64,000 nucleotides of DNA, taken from contig JAJYIT010000007.1 of the NCBI GenBank assembly GCA_021789975.1, positions 82,750 through 146,749 of the forward strand. Direction: 5' to 3'. This document shows, piece after piece, positions 35,148-44,402 of this stretch. The first letter of the stretch is position 1. Each line of letters begins with the position of its first letter. The DNA comes from Bacteroidota bacterium. GTDB lineage: Bacteria; Bacteroidota; Ignavibacteria; Kryptoniales; JAKASW01. A program made the translations under genes and the position numbers. The notes under the pieces are model-generated. The model was given only the letters and a program-made list of their open reading frames with translations. It did no database searches and was not told the origin of the DNA.

Positions 35148-37721
35148 ATGAAATTCAACCTCACCGTGACGGGGGCAATTGCTGCCCTTGTTATGCTGGC
35201 ATCTTGCGGAACCCTGTTTGCTCAGGGAACGATGCCGGAGACTTTGAATCACGGGATATTCCTTCACACGTTCTCCAGCGAGACGGGACCAGCTGATCCT
35301 GTTATCGAAAGAATTATAGATGGCAAAACGATTCATGCGTCGCCCGGGAAAGCTGTCCGGTTTGAAAATGGAAAAGTGGAAGATTGGACTACCCACGCTG
35401 CCGATTCCACCGGCTGGTTCCGCGGGGACTACATCCAGAGCGGATATGGGCTCTTCAATGTGAAATCGGACAAGGATCAAGCCTGTCTTCTCGAATCCAG
35501 AGGGAATGACCTCGTTTACGTTAACGGTGTCCCCCGGCAAGGAAATAAGTACGCCTACAAGGACAGGTACCCCAGGTGGGAGCCGAATTTTAATTACCCT
35601 ATGATTCCAATCGATCTTCGAAAAGGGAACAACCAGATTCTTTTTGTTTGCAGCAGGGGTATGCTGGAAGTGACGCTGCAAAAAAATTTTCGCGGCGAAA
35701 TGTTAAACGTAAAACATCCGACACTCCCGAACTTCCTTGTCGGCATACCGGTGAACTATTATGCAGCCGTAACTGTCATCAACGCTACAAAGAGACCTTT
35801 GAGAGGTGCATATCTCAGGGCCTACAACGACAGCGGTTTCGATGCCGAGTCAAAAGTCCCGTTAATACAGAAAATGAGCTTGCGGAAAGTCGGGTTCAAA
35901 CTTATCGGGCCTGCGCCTTCCGGCATTGGTGTAACGACGGTTGATCTCGAATTGATGGAGGGACCTGGACCACACGCAAAGGTATTGGCAAGTGCCGAAA
36001 TTCACGTAACAACAGTCCAGCCAACAGCCACTCACAATGTCACCTTCATCAGCTCCATCGATTCCAGTGTGCAGTACTACGCGATCGTACCGCCGAGAGG
36101 TCCCGACAACGGCAAGCCAAAAGCGCTCTTCTTCTCCCTCCACGGTGCAGACGTGATAGCAACGAACCAGGCCAACTCATATTATCCCAAAAAGTGGGGA
36201 TACATCGTTTGTCCCACTAACGGCGGTCCATACGGCTATGATTGGGAGGACTGGGGACGACTGGATGCACTTCAGGTTCTTCACATCGCCAGAACAACAC
36301 TAAACATTAATCCAAGCCGGGTGTATTTGACGGGTCACTCGATGGGCGGTCACGGTACATGGATCATCGGGGCACAGTACCCGGACCAATTCGGAGCAAT
36401 CGGGCCTAGCGCAGGCTGGATCACGTGGTGGAGCTATGTATTCAAGAATTCCACTCCCGAAACCCCAATGGGCAAGATGCTGAGACGTGCAACAAATGAA
36501 GTTAACACATATTCACTTGACCACAACTTCAAACAGTTGGGCGTATATATTCTACAGGGAAGCAAGGACGACAACGTGCCGGTCACCGAGTCCATTGATA
36601 TGTCCGACTCACTGAGAACTTTCGATCACGATTTCATATTTCACGAAGAGATGGGGATGGGACACTGGTGGTCCCTGAACGACGAAGCCGGGGCTGATTG
36701 CGTCGATTGGCCGCCGATGTACGATTTCTTTGCACGACACGCAAGGCCGGGAGAGCAGCGAATAAAGATAATTAACTTCACAACATGCAATCCTGGTGTG
36801 TCGGCCCGGGATTACTGGCTCACGATCTATTCACAAGAAAAACAACTTGAGCCCAGCCAGGCGAAAATCAAATTCATCCCTTCAAGGAATCGCTTTGTCG
36901 GTACTACTAAAAACGTAGAGTTGATGTCGTTCAATCTTAACATAACCGAGAAGGCCGAGCCCATCACCGTAGATATCGACAGCACTAACTTGAGTAAACT
37001 CCTTCCGCCTCAAGGTGCAAAGCACATCTGGCTTGAAATGAAGTTCGGCAAATGGCAAATGATAACCAGGCCGCCGGCGGGAGACAAAGGTCCGGTGAGA
37101 TATGGTACATTCAAAGACGCCTTTCGACATGGCATGGTTTTCGTTTACGGCACCCACGGAAGCAAGGAAGAAAACGAGTGGGCATTTGACAGAGCGCGCT
37201 TCGATGCAGAGTACTTCTGGTACCAGGGCGGTGGGTCTATCGAAATCCTTTCTGATAAAGAGTTTGAGCCGGCGAAATACCCCGGCAGGAACGTTATCCT
37301 GTACGGCAATGAGCGGACAAACTCGGCATGGAACGAAGTACTGGGGAAATCTCCTGTTGAGGTCACCCAAGACAGATTGACGTTCGGAGATAAAGTAATC
37401 AAAGGCGGAAACTATGCATGTTTCATGGTGAGACCGAGAAAAGGAAGCAGCACTGCCAGCGTGGGCATCGTGGCCGGCACCGGCATAAAGGGGATGAGAC
37501 TTACCTATATTGTTCCTTACTTGCAGCCCTGGTTTTCTCTTCCCGATGTAACTATAATGAACACCTCGATGTTCTCTAACAGCTCCGGGGACAAGGAGAG
37601 AGGCGGATTCTTCGGGCAAAAGAATGGAGGGCAGATCGGCTTCGGAAAGAGAGGGGTAAAAATCGCAGGTTTCTTCGGACTTAACTGGTCCATTAAGAAC
37701 GGAGAGTTTGTTGAACGATGA
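35148..37721 (+). CDS. Secreted alpha/beta-hydrolase esterase/peptidase
   Basis: An 857-residue exported protein. The N-terminus is a signal peptide; LASC at 17-20 also fits a lipobox, so it may be a lipoprotein. The N-terminal half is beta-rich and unassigned. The hydrolase domain (about 300-550) has the nucleophile elbow TGHSMGGHG (Ser398), a Trp/Gly-rich oxyanion region (SLHGADV), an acid in GSKDDNVP and a His in GMGHWWSLN, the layout of prolyl-oligopeptidase-like or acyl esterases. A 300-residue C-terminal region is unassigned. SD AGGAG. It ends overlapping the frame of the CBM9-like gene, suggesting joint action on a plant or fungal glycan; substrate unknown. Confidence 0.75.
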   Translation: MKFNLTVTGAIAALVMLASCGTLFAQGTMPETLNHGIFLHTFSSETGPADPVIERIIDGKTIHASPGKAVRFENGKVEDWTTHAADSTGWFRGDYIQSGYGLFNVKSDKDQACLLESRGNDLVYVNGVPRQGNKYAYKDRYPRWEPNFNYPMIPIDLRKGNNQILFVCSRGMLEVTLQKNFRGEMLNVKHPTLPNFLVGIPVNYYAAVTVINATKRPLRGAYLRAYNDSGFDAESKVPLIQKMSLRKVGFKLIGPAPSGIGVTTVDLELMEGPGPHAKVLASAEIHVTTVQPTATHNVTFISSIDSSVQYYAIVPPRGPDNGKPKALFFSLHGADVIATNQANSYYPKKWGYIVCPTNGGPYGYDWEDWGRLDALQVLHIARTTLNINPSRVYLTGHSMGGHGTWIIGAQYPDQFGAIGPSAGWITWWSYVFKNSTPETPMGKMLRRATNEVNTYSLDHNFKQLGVYILQGSKDDNVPVTESIDMSDSLRTFDHDFIFHEEMGMGHWWSLNDEAGADCVDWPPMYDFFARHARPGEQRIKIINFTTCNPGVSARDYWLTIYSQEKQLEPSQAKIKFIPSRNRFVGTTKNVELMSFNLNITEKAEPITVDIDSTNLSKLLPPQGAKHIWLEMKFGKWQMITRPPAGDKGPVRYGTFKDAFRHGMVFVYGTHGSKEENEWAFDRARFDAEYFWYQGGGSIEILSDKEFEPAKYPGRNVILYGNERTNSAWNEVLGKSPVEVTQDRLTFGDKVIKGGNYACFMVRPRKGSSTASVGIVAGTGIKGMRLTYIVPYLQPWFSLPDVTIMNTSMFSNSSGDKERGGFFGQKNGGQIGFGKRGVKIAGFFGLNWSIKNGEFVER

Positions 37722-37735
37722 CATTGGAGAAAAAA

Positions 37736-38872
37736 ATGAAATACTCAGCAGTGATCTTACTAATCCTGTTTTCCACCATATACGCCCAAGTCCCTTCTGG
37801 ACAAACAAGTTTCCCTGTTCCGAAGATTCCTTTCTCACCGAAACACTATGTCTGTTATCGAGCATCCGGGCCTGTAATGATGGACGACAACTTGAATGAA
37901 GGTTCCTGGAAATACGCGGCATGGACGGATTATTTTGTCGACATCCAGGGCGATCTGAAGCCGAACCCGCGGTACAAAACCAGAGTCAAAATGCTCTGGG
38001 ACAATAAATATCTGTACGTTGGAGCAGAGTTGCAGGAGCCCCACCTGTGGGCCACACTGAGACAGAGGGACACGGTTATTTTCGACAACAACGACTTCGA
38101 AGTTTTCATCGATCCCAACGGATCGACACAACCCTACTATGAGACAGAGATAAACGCACTTGGCACCGTGTGGGATCTCTTGCTGAGAGAACCATATCGT
38201 GACGGCGACAAAGTTGCGGTCAACGCGTGGGACATAACCGGATTGAAAGTCGCAGTCAAGCTTCACGGTAAGCTGGACGATCCTGCCGAAACGGACACCG
38301 GCTGGACGGTTGAGGTAGCGTTTCCATGGAGCGTCCTCGGTCAGTGTGCGTTCAAAGGTGCGCCTCCGAAGCCAGGGTCGCAGTGGAGAATCAACTTCTC
38401 CCGTGTCGAGTGGCATCTGATCGTGAAGGATGGTGCCTATCGGAGAGAGCGCGACAGATCTACGGGACAACTTCTTCCTGAAGATAACTGGGTGTGGTCG
38501 CCGCAGGGCATCATCGATATGCATTACCCTGAGATGTGGGGATTCCTACAGTTCTCCGGAAAGATTGCAGGACAAGGACACGACGCGTTCAAATGGAATC
38601 CCGTCGAAAATGCAAAATGGGCACTTCGAGAGATTTACTACGGGGAAAGAAACTATTACACTAAACACCATTCATTCACGCGTTCGATTGGGAAACTAGA
38701 TCTACAAATGCTCGGACTTAATCTTCAAAAGGTTGACGGCTATTCATGGCCGCCTGAGATTTTTATTACTCCAGACATGTTCGAGGCAACGATCAGCGCC
38801 AATGCCGGGAACCAGATAGTTCACATAAGACAAGACGGCATGACCTGGATTACGAATTCAAACGGTCGCTGA
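37736..38872 (+). CDS. Secreted CBM9/DOMON-like carbohydrate-binding protein
   Basis: A 378-residue exported protein. The start is set at 37736, where GGAG lies 6 bases upstream and the product opens with a signal peptide (MKYSAVILLILFSTIYAQ); an earlier ATG at 37718 overlaps the esterase stop. The CBM9-like sandwich (about 40-240) shows VMMDDNLNEGSWKYAAWT, WDNKYLYVGAELQEPHLW and NDFEVFIDPNG, the standard order in this family. The remaining C-terminal third is unassigned. Coupled to the esterase. It probably binds sugars in the periplasm; ligand unknown. Confidence 0.82.
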   Translation: MKYSAVILLILFSTIYAQVPSGQTSFPVPKIPFSPKHYVCYRASGPVMMDDNLNEGSWKYAAWTDYFVDIQGDLKPNPRYKTRVKMLWDNKYLYVGAELQEPHLWATLRQRDTVIFDNNDFEVFIDPNGSTQPYYETEINALGTVWDLLLREPYRDGDKVAVNAWDITGLKVAVKLHGKLDDPAETDTGWTVEVAFPWSVLGQCAFKGAPPKPGSQWRINFSRVEWHLIVKDGAYRRERDRSTGQLLPEDNWVWSPQGIIDMHYPEMWGFLQFSGKIAGQGHDAFKWNPVENAKWALREIYYGERNYYTKHHSFTRSIGKLDLQMLGLNLQKVDGYSWPPEIFITPDMFEATISANAGNQIVHIRQDGMTWITNSNGR

Positions 38873-39061
38873 TTTCGCCTTACCAACCTTTTGGGTGGTG
38901 CAAGTCATTCTGAGAAGAAGGTAAAACGGTACCGAACTGAATTGAAGCATCACTGATTCGGTTGAAATCGAATTCTTTGCCGTTAGAATCCGAGGACCTC
39001 GGTTTCGTCCCGACTTTTTTGTGATAAATGGTGAAACCTATCATCCTAAGGAGTTAAGGAA

Positions 39062-39727
39062 TTGAAGCCAATATTAAATTCGCTAAGAAAAGACATCGTC
39101 ATATGTTCCAGAAAATTGTATGATAAAGGATACGTAGCGGCTAACGACGGCAACATCAGCGCCCGGATCGACGATAGCCGTGTCCTGATAACTCCGACTC
39201 GCATGAGCAAGGGCTCGGTGACTCCTGAAGATTTGATTATCATCGACATGTCCGGGAAATTGCTGAGCGGGAAGCGGCAGCCATCTTCTGAATCAGACTT
39301 TCACCTTAAGATCTACAGAGACAGGCCGGATGTGAACGGAGTGTGCCACGCACATCCTCCATATGCCACGGGCTTTGCAGTTGCGGGAATACCAATGGAT
39401 AAGATGTTACTCCCGGAGGTCATCATCAGGCTGGGTATCGTTCCGATAGTCGGATATGGATTGCCTGGGCATCCCGATTTATACGATCAGATTCATAAGA
39501 AGCTAAAGGGTCACGATGCATTTCTCCTGGCAAATCATGGCGCATTGACAGTCGGAGTCAGCGTCACTGACTCGTACGAAAAAATGGAGACGTTGGAGCT
39601 GGCTGCAAAGATACAATTCAACGCCCAGATGCTCGGGAACGTAAATGTTCTCATGAAAGATCAGGTAGACCAGCTCGTCCACCTCCGCGATAAATTCGGA
39701 GCACGCAAAGACCTAAGCATGGGATGA
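39062..39727 (+). CDS. Class II aldolase/adducin family protein
   Basis: A 221-residue zinc aldolase of the L-fuculose-1-phosphate/L-rhamnulose-1-phosphate type. The TTG start has SD AAGGAG 9 bases upstream. Motifs: NDGNISAR phosphate loop, SSESDFH with the catalytic Glu (Glu77), CHAHPP with zinc ligands His96 and His98, and LLANHGA with His159. It cleaves a phosphorylated ketose to dihydroxyacetone phosphate and an aldehyde. No fucose or rhamnose kinase/isomerase lies beside it, so the exact sugar is uncertain. Confidence 0.85.
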   Translation: MKPILNSLRKDIVICSRKLYDKGYVAANDGNISARIDDSRVLITPTRMSKGSVTPEDLIIIDMSGKLLSGKRQPSSESDFHLKIYRDRPDVNGVCHAHPPYATGFAVAGIPMDKMLLPEVIIRLGIVPIVGYGLPGHPDLYDQIHKKLKGHDAFLLANHGALTVGVSVTDSYEKMETLELAAKIQFNAQMLGNVNVLMKDQVDQLVHLRDKFGARKDLSMG

Positions 39728-39830
39728 AATGTCTGATTCCGCTCGAAACCGATCTCATGCCGGATTTGAAAAAATTCGACCGAAGAGTCTCGTCATGTGA
39801 GTATACTGCCCAGGTGCTAACCTGCCGGTA

Positions 39831-39860
39831 GGCGGGGTAGCCAAGCGGTAGACTGGGACG
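39831..39860 (+). other. tRNA 5'-end-like fragment
   Basis: GGCGGGGTAGCCAAGCGGTA is what the acceptor strand and D-arm of a tRNA (Cys or Gln type) look like, but the D-stem partner, anticodon arm and 3' half are missing. It may be a tRNA remnant left by an integration or deletion, or chance. Confidence 0.3.
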
Positions 39861-39938
39861 CGATGTTGGTAATTATCATAGTTATCGACGTCGCTTTTTT
39901 GCGGATCACCGGTGAGTTTCTTTCAGTAGGTGTTTCAA

Positions 39939-42602
39939 CTATTTCACAACTTCGACGGTTTTGCTCAGCCTGATGTCGCTCGACGAAGAACCCACTTGCA
40001 ATTCATATCTTCCAGGCTGAACTACGTATCTACTTTCACGCACTGAATAGTATTTGAACGATCTCACCGGCAATAAGATTGTAACCTTCTTCGTTTGCCC
40101 TTTCTTAACTGATACTCGATCAAGTCCAACCAACGACTTTACAGGCTTATCCGGAAGCGATAGCAGATCCCTCAGATAAACCTGTACCACTTCATCTCCA
40201 TCATATTTTCCGGCGTTAGTAATATCGACGGAGACTCTAAGAGTGTCGGATGGTCGTGGATTCTTTTCGCTCACCCTCAAATCCGAATAATTGAAATTAG
40301 TATAGCTCAGTCCAAAACCGAAGGGATAGAGCGGCCTGCCTTCAAAATATCGATAAGTTCTCCCCTTCATGTTGTAGTCTGTGAAAGGAGGAAGTTGTTT
40401 GACCGATTTGTAAAAAGTCACCGGCAGTCTTCCGGCAGGATCGTAGTCTCCAAACAGAACGTCAGCAACCGCGGCTCCTCCCTCTTCGCCAGGGTACCAG
40501 GCATCTAAAATGGCAGGTAGATTGTCCTCTTCCCAGTCGACAGCAAGTGCGCTCCCGCCGACAAGAACCAGGATTACCGGTTTCCCGGTTTGATGAAGAG
40601 CTTTGAGGACATTCTCTTCGCCCTCAGGGAGCCTCAGCCTTGTGCGGTCCCCCCCTTTGAACCCGGGCAAATTGATGCGGGGATCTTCTTCGCTCTCCAA
40701 TTGCGGTGAAATTCCGGCAACGGCGATTACGACATCTGATTTCTTTGCCGCAGAGACTGCTTCCTTCAACAATGCCTGCGGATTCGGAAGTTCCTTTATC
40801 TTTTCCCACTGCAATCTTATTCCGGCAAAATCACCGCTGTCGGCGTAATCAACTTCAATCGAATATCGCTCCCCTTTTTCCATCTTCACGACAGATGACT
40901 TGAAGAGGTTTACTTCGACAGGGCTCCAGTTGTCCACGAGAAGTTTGCCGTCAAAGTACAGCCGTCCTTTCTGGTCCGTCACTATCCCAAGATGGTACTC
41001 GCCGCTCGATGGTGGAGTAATTGTGCCGGTCCATCGCATCGAAAAGTCGTGAGGGTTGACGCCATCCCCGGGTGATCCCATCCCCCAATAAGGACTGAGC
41101 ACCGTGTCGATTCGCGTCAATGCCGGGTTCCCTTCGAGGTTCAGGTTATTGAAGTATTCCCCTTTAAGGCCTTGCCCGTCAGATCCATTTTTCGGTTCCA
41201 CGAACCGGGGGCTGACCGTCTGTGGATTAACGATCTGGTCTTCCAGCAGGTTGTATCCTGCGGCGAACCGGACATCAGCGTTAGGACCTAATTTGTTCTT
41301 GATTCCCTGCAAAATCGTCACCGGGTTTGACGGTGTACCATGATAATCGCCAAGCAGCACGTTTATGTCGTCGGCATAAGTGCCGATTACTGCCACGGAC
41401 CTTACGTGCTTACTGAGCGGCAGAGTATGCCTTGCATTCTTAAGGAGCACAATGCTTTCATCGGCAACTTTTTTAGCCAATGCACGATGAGCCGGCGTAT
41501 TATTGTCCGCCATCGTAATGCTGGAATACGGCACGTCCGCGGCGGGATCGAACATTCCCAACTTGAACCTGGCAAGCATAAGTCGCGTGACGGCCGTATC
41601 GATGTCGGCTTCTGAAATCAAACCCTCTTTTACCGCCTTCCTCAGCGTGCTATATTCATCGCCACAGCTGAGGTCGCAGCCCGCTTTCACGCCATCAGCG
41701 GAAGCTGCTGCAAGGCTCGGTGCATAATTGTGGCCTTTGTAAATATCCCAAATAGCTCCGCAATCCGAAACGACGTACCCTTTAAAGCCCCACTCATTTC
41801 TGAGCAGATGCGTAAGCAGAAATGAATTGGCCGGACAGGGCACACCGTTTAGAGCATTGTACGCTGCCATTATTGAAAACGCGCCACCCTGTCGAATGCA
41901 AGCTTCAAATGCGGGCAGGTAAGTCTCGAATAGATCTCGCCGGTCCACTTTTGCATTGAACGAATGCCGCAAGAGCTCCGGTCCACTGTAAGCATCGAAA
42001 TGTTTGGGGGTTGAAATAACTTTGAAATATTTCGGATTGTCTCCCTGAAGGCCCTTTACAAAAGCCACGGCAATTTGCGAAGTAAGAAACGGGTCCTCAC
42101 CGTAAGTTTCCTGTCCGCGTCCCCACCGGGGATCATGAAAGATATTGATATTTGGTGACCAAAACGTCAACCCTTTGTACATGCCATGATCGCCCTGGCT
42201 AATTGCGAGATTGTATTTCGCCCTGGCTTCTGTGGAAATCACTGAAGCCTCTTCATGGATCAGCTTCGGATTCCAAGTCGCTGCCATTCCGATTGCCTGT
42301 GGAAAGACTGTGGCGATTCCATTCCTCGCTACTCCATGCAGGGATTCGCTCCACCAATTGTAGGCAGGAATCCCGAGGCGAGCGATGGCCGGCGAGCTGT
42401 TCTGCATTTGTGAGATCTTCTCATCAAGGGTCATCTGAGAGACAAGATCTTCGGCGCGTTGTCTGAAGGTTAGGTTAGTATTAAGATAGTCCAGCGCCTG
42501 CCATGATCCGGACCCCGGCGTGACCTGTGCCATAACGCTGGCATCAAAAACGACCACAATCAGGAACATTGTAATGAATGCAGTTAAGAAACGTGTTTTC
42601 AT
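39939..42602 (-). CDS. GH3 beta-glycosidase with inserted PA14 domain
   Basis: An 887-residue secreted glycosidase. Start 42602: SD GGAGGG is 5 bases upstream and a signal peptide follows (MKTRFLTAFITMFLIVVVFD..VMAQ). Numbering from there, the nucleophile is Asp280 in GYVVSDCGA; other GH3 marks are HDPRWGRGQETYGED, STPKHFDAYS and MAAYNALNGVP. A PA14 domain (about 425-575: GLKGEYFNNLNLEGNP, TDQKGRLYFDGK) is inserted in the second domain, and a fibronectin III-like domain ends the protein. It removes terminal beta-linked glucose or xylose; sequence favours the beta-glucosidase/xylosidase branch. The frame continues upstream into a broken toxin gene, which is not part of this protein. Confidence 0.92.
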   Translation of the reverse strand: MKTRFLTAFITMFLIVVVFDASVMAQVTPGSGSWQALDYLNTNLTFRQRAEDLVSQMTLDEKISQMQNSSPAIARLGIPAYNWWSESLHGVARNGIATVFPQAIGMAATWNPKLIHEEASVISTEARAKYNLAISQGDHGMYKGLTFWSPNINIFHDPRWGRGQETYGEDPFLTSQIAVAFVKGLQGDNPKYFKVISTPKHFDAYSGPELLRHSFNAKVDRRDLFETYLPAFEACIRQGGAFSIMAAYNALNGVPCPANSFLLTHLLRNEWGFKGYVVSDCGAIWDIYKGHNYAPSLAAASADGVKAGCDLSCGDEYSTLRKAVKEGLISEADIDTAVTRLMLARFKLGMFDPAADVPYSSITMADNNTPAHRALAKKVADESIVLLKNARHTLPLSKHVRSVAVIGTYADDINVLLGDYHGTPSNPVTILQGIKNKLGPNADVRFAAGYNLLEDQIVNPQTVSPRFVEPKNGSDGQGLKGEYFNNLNLEGNPALTRIDTVLSPYWGMGSPGDGVNPHDFSMRWTGTITPPSSGEYHLGIVTDQKGRLYFDGKLLVDNWSPVEVNLFKSSVVKMEKGERYSIEVDYADSGDFAGIRLQWEKIKELPNPQALLKEAVSAAKKSDVVIAVAGISPQLESEEDPRINLPGFKGGDRTRLRLPEGEENVLKALHQTGKPVILVLVGGSALAVDWEEDNLPAILDAWYPGEEGGAAVADVLFGDYDPAGRLPVTFYKSVKQLPPFTDYNMKGRTYRYFEGRPLYPFGFGLSYTNFNYSDLRVSEKNPRPSDTLRVSVDITNAGKYDGDEVVQVYLRDLLSLPDKPVKSLVGLDRVSVKKGQTKKVTILLPVRSFKYYSVRESRYVVQPGRYELQVGSSSSDIRLSKTVEVVK

Positions 42603-42912
42603 TTTCCCTCCAGCTTGACAAGCTGATCTATAGTTGATGAATTGGCATAGTTCTCGTTCCAATCCCCTGAGCATTCTCTCAAGCTCATCGTGGGTACCAA
42701 TCCAAAACCAAATGAAGTCATCCTCGTGCTGAAAGCGATGGCACTGTGACTGAGCCCTACCCTAACCTGCCAGACTTTCGCTATCTTCTTAAACTCGATG
42801 GATGGACGTAGAGGATTGTCTTTAAGAAGTTCGAACTTCTTATTTAAAATTTCCTGGACGGCCTCAGGAAGGTTGTCCAAGCACTCCAGAATCGGCTCGT
42901 CGTTCGATGCAT
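42603..42912 (-). pseudogene. ParE/RelE-like toxin gene with two frameshifts
   Basis: The ATG at 42912 starts immediately after the antitoxin stop. Reading across frames gives MHRTTSRFW, then CLDNLPEAVQEILNKKFELL, KDNPLRPSIEFKKI, WQVRVGLSHSAIAF, then HEDDFIWFWIGTHDELERML, which together match a typical RelE/ParE-superfamily toxin of about 95-100 residues. One base is missing near 42886 (expected GGG AG read as GG AG) and one near 42730 (expected TTC GAG read as TTC AG). After the second shift the frame is open straight into the GH3 signal peptide with no stop. The toxin is therefore inactive unless these are sequencing errors. Confidence 0.75.
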
Positions 42913-43113
42913 CTAGACGCCGCTCAATTTCCGCTTTGATTCTCCCTGAATACTTCCTTCGATCAGCGAATCGAGATTGCCTGAATTCGGATCCGATTCA
43001 ATCCGCCTATCCCATTCCTCCCGGTTTCTACTAGCCAACCATCGTTTCAACCGGGCAAATTCCTCATCATCAAGCGACTCAATCTCCTCCTCAATTTCCT
43101 CGGCTCTCGACAC
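42913..43113 (-). CDS. Antitoxin, partner of adjacent ParE-like toxin
   Basis: A 66-residue protein with the pattern of small acidic antitoxins paired with RelE/ParE-type toxins: an N-terminal EEIEEEIESLDDEEFARL helix followed by RNREEWDRRIESDPNSGNLD and a short tail that wraps the toxin in known complexes. Its TAG stop touches the toxin ATG (TAGATG), the usual coupling. Open reading frame intact. In families of this type it binds the toxin and represses the operon. Confidence 0.75.
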   Translation of the reverse strand: MSRAEEIEEEIESLDDEEFARLKRWLASRNREEWDRRIESDPNSGNLDSLIEGSIQGESKRKLSGV

Positions 43114-43165
43114 GGATCTTCCTTTCGCAGTTCAAAAATACTGTGGCTGATTCTTAGTTCCAAGT

Positions 43166-44266
43166 TCATTTCAGAAGAACTGCCTTAACTATGCGTCTCT
43201 CCTCAGTGCCTGAACCCGTCAAGTTTATGCTGACAAGATACACACCAGACGGGAAGGTCGCGAAATTCATGGCGATAACATTTCTGCCGTGATGGATTGT
43301 AGAGGTCTCATGCCTCACCTCGCTTCCGGTCATGCAATAGATACGGATGTCCGCTCTCGGAGAATTTGATGTGACGGTCACGACGATGCTTGTCGTCGGA
43401 TTGAACGGATTGGGATAAGGCTGTGAGATACTGAACGAAAGGGGAACGGGAGGGTGGACGCCCGACGGCACCTTGCCCCCCGCATCCACAGATGCTGAAT
43501 ACACGAGCGAGGCAAGAGACGTTGAGGCATTTTGAAGCTCGCGTACCATCATAGGTCCGAGTCTTGCCCACATAATTTCATAATACAGACTCGACGTTGT
43601 GCTCCCGGCCACAGTTCTGGCGGAATCATCCGCATCGAATATAGCCTGAACCTGTGAATTTGAATTCCGAATTACCTCGAACACGAAGTCCAGCACATTA
43701 GAGACGTAATGCACCGTGTCGGCAGAGATTGCAATCTGGCTCAAATAGTGATAAAGCAAATCAGACTCGTAAATCGAATGGATACCGTTCCTGTTGAAGT
43801 GCTCGGTGCAATGAAGCGGTTGATTTGCATCCCCGATGTAATGACCGAGGTCGGCAATCACCCTATTGGCGTCAGCCGTGTCGTTGTTGATAAGGAAAGT
43901 GACCAGCGAGTCGTAATCTGATTTTATTGCCCACGGAAGTATCCCGTGCGAGTATACAGTTGATGAGCCGTATTTGGCTTTTAGGGAGTCTAGATCTTGT
44001 GGAAACCAAGCGGTGCGGAATTCAGGATAATAGTCGATGTCCAGATAATGTCGCGGACTTTCGTTCGGATCACTTTTCCGGTGGTCGGCATCCGAAGCGT
44101 GATCCGAATAGAGCTTCGAGTATCTTGTGAACCACAGGGTATCGACAGGAAAATGTATTGTAAACGACATGTTTATGACTCTGTGACCTTCGGCTCCCCA
44201 GCCAAATGCCGAGGTGGAATAGAACCCAAGCAAGCAAAAGATCACGAATCGGCTACATCGGTTCAT
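43166..44266 (-). CDS. Secreted S1/P1 nuclease with T9SS sorting domain
   Basis: A 366-residue zinc nuclease. The signal peptide ends at AFG so that the mature protein starts with Trp (WGAEGHRV), as the S1/P1 family requires because the N-terminal Trp binds zinc. Other zinc ligands are in ADLGHYIGDANQPLHC, the DHASDADHRKSD region and YESDLLYHYL. It cleaves single-stranded RNA/DNA and 3'-nucleotides. A T9SS sorting domain (YPNPFNPTTSIVVTVT to RRIVKAVLLK) makes it a surface or extracellular enzyme for phosphate/nucleotide scavenging. Ribosome site weak. Confidence 0.9.
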   Translation of the reverse strand: MNRCSRFVIFCLLGFYSTSAFGWGAEGHRVINMSFTIHFPVDTLWFTRYSKLYSDHASDADHRKSDPNESPRHYLDIDYYPEFRTAWFPQDLDSLKAKYGSSTVYSHGILPWAIKSDYDSLVTFLINNDTADANRVIADLGHYIGDANQPLHCTEHFNRNGIHSIYESDLLYHYLSQIAISADTVHYVSNVLDFVFEVIRNSNSQVQAIFDADDSARTVAGSTTSSLYYEIMWARLGPMMVRELQNASTSLASLVYSASVDAGGKVPSGVHPPVPLSFSISQPYPNPFNPTTSIVVTVTSNSPRADIRIYCMTGSEVRHETSTIHHGRNVIAMNFATFPSGVYLVSINLTGSGTEERRIVKAVLLK

Positions 44267-44402
44267 CGGAATAATCCCGCTGCCTTTGTATGGCCGTTTA
44301 CATCCTTACTCTTTTCCCATTGAGGCTTTTTCAAGAGAGCCAATTCAGCTGCCCGGATTCCCCATGCGTATTCGAGTCGTCGTAAGTTAGACGGCCACTC
44401 TC

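Noticed and set aside
39831..39870. Functional tRNA gene
   Set aside because: D-stem closing strand, anticodon arm and 3' half cannot be found.
42603..42674. Extra 24-residue N-terminus of the GH3 protein
   Set aside because: It is the read-through of the broken toxin frame; the signal peptide and ribosome site place the start at 42602.
42599..42880. Intact 93-residue toxin-like gene starting at TTG
   Set aside because: Both ends are out of frame with the conserved toxin sequence; two single-base losses explain it.
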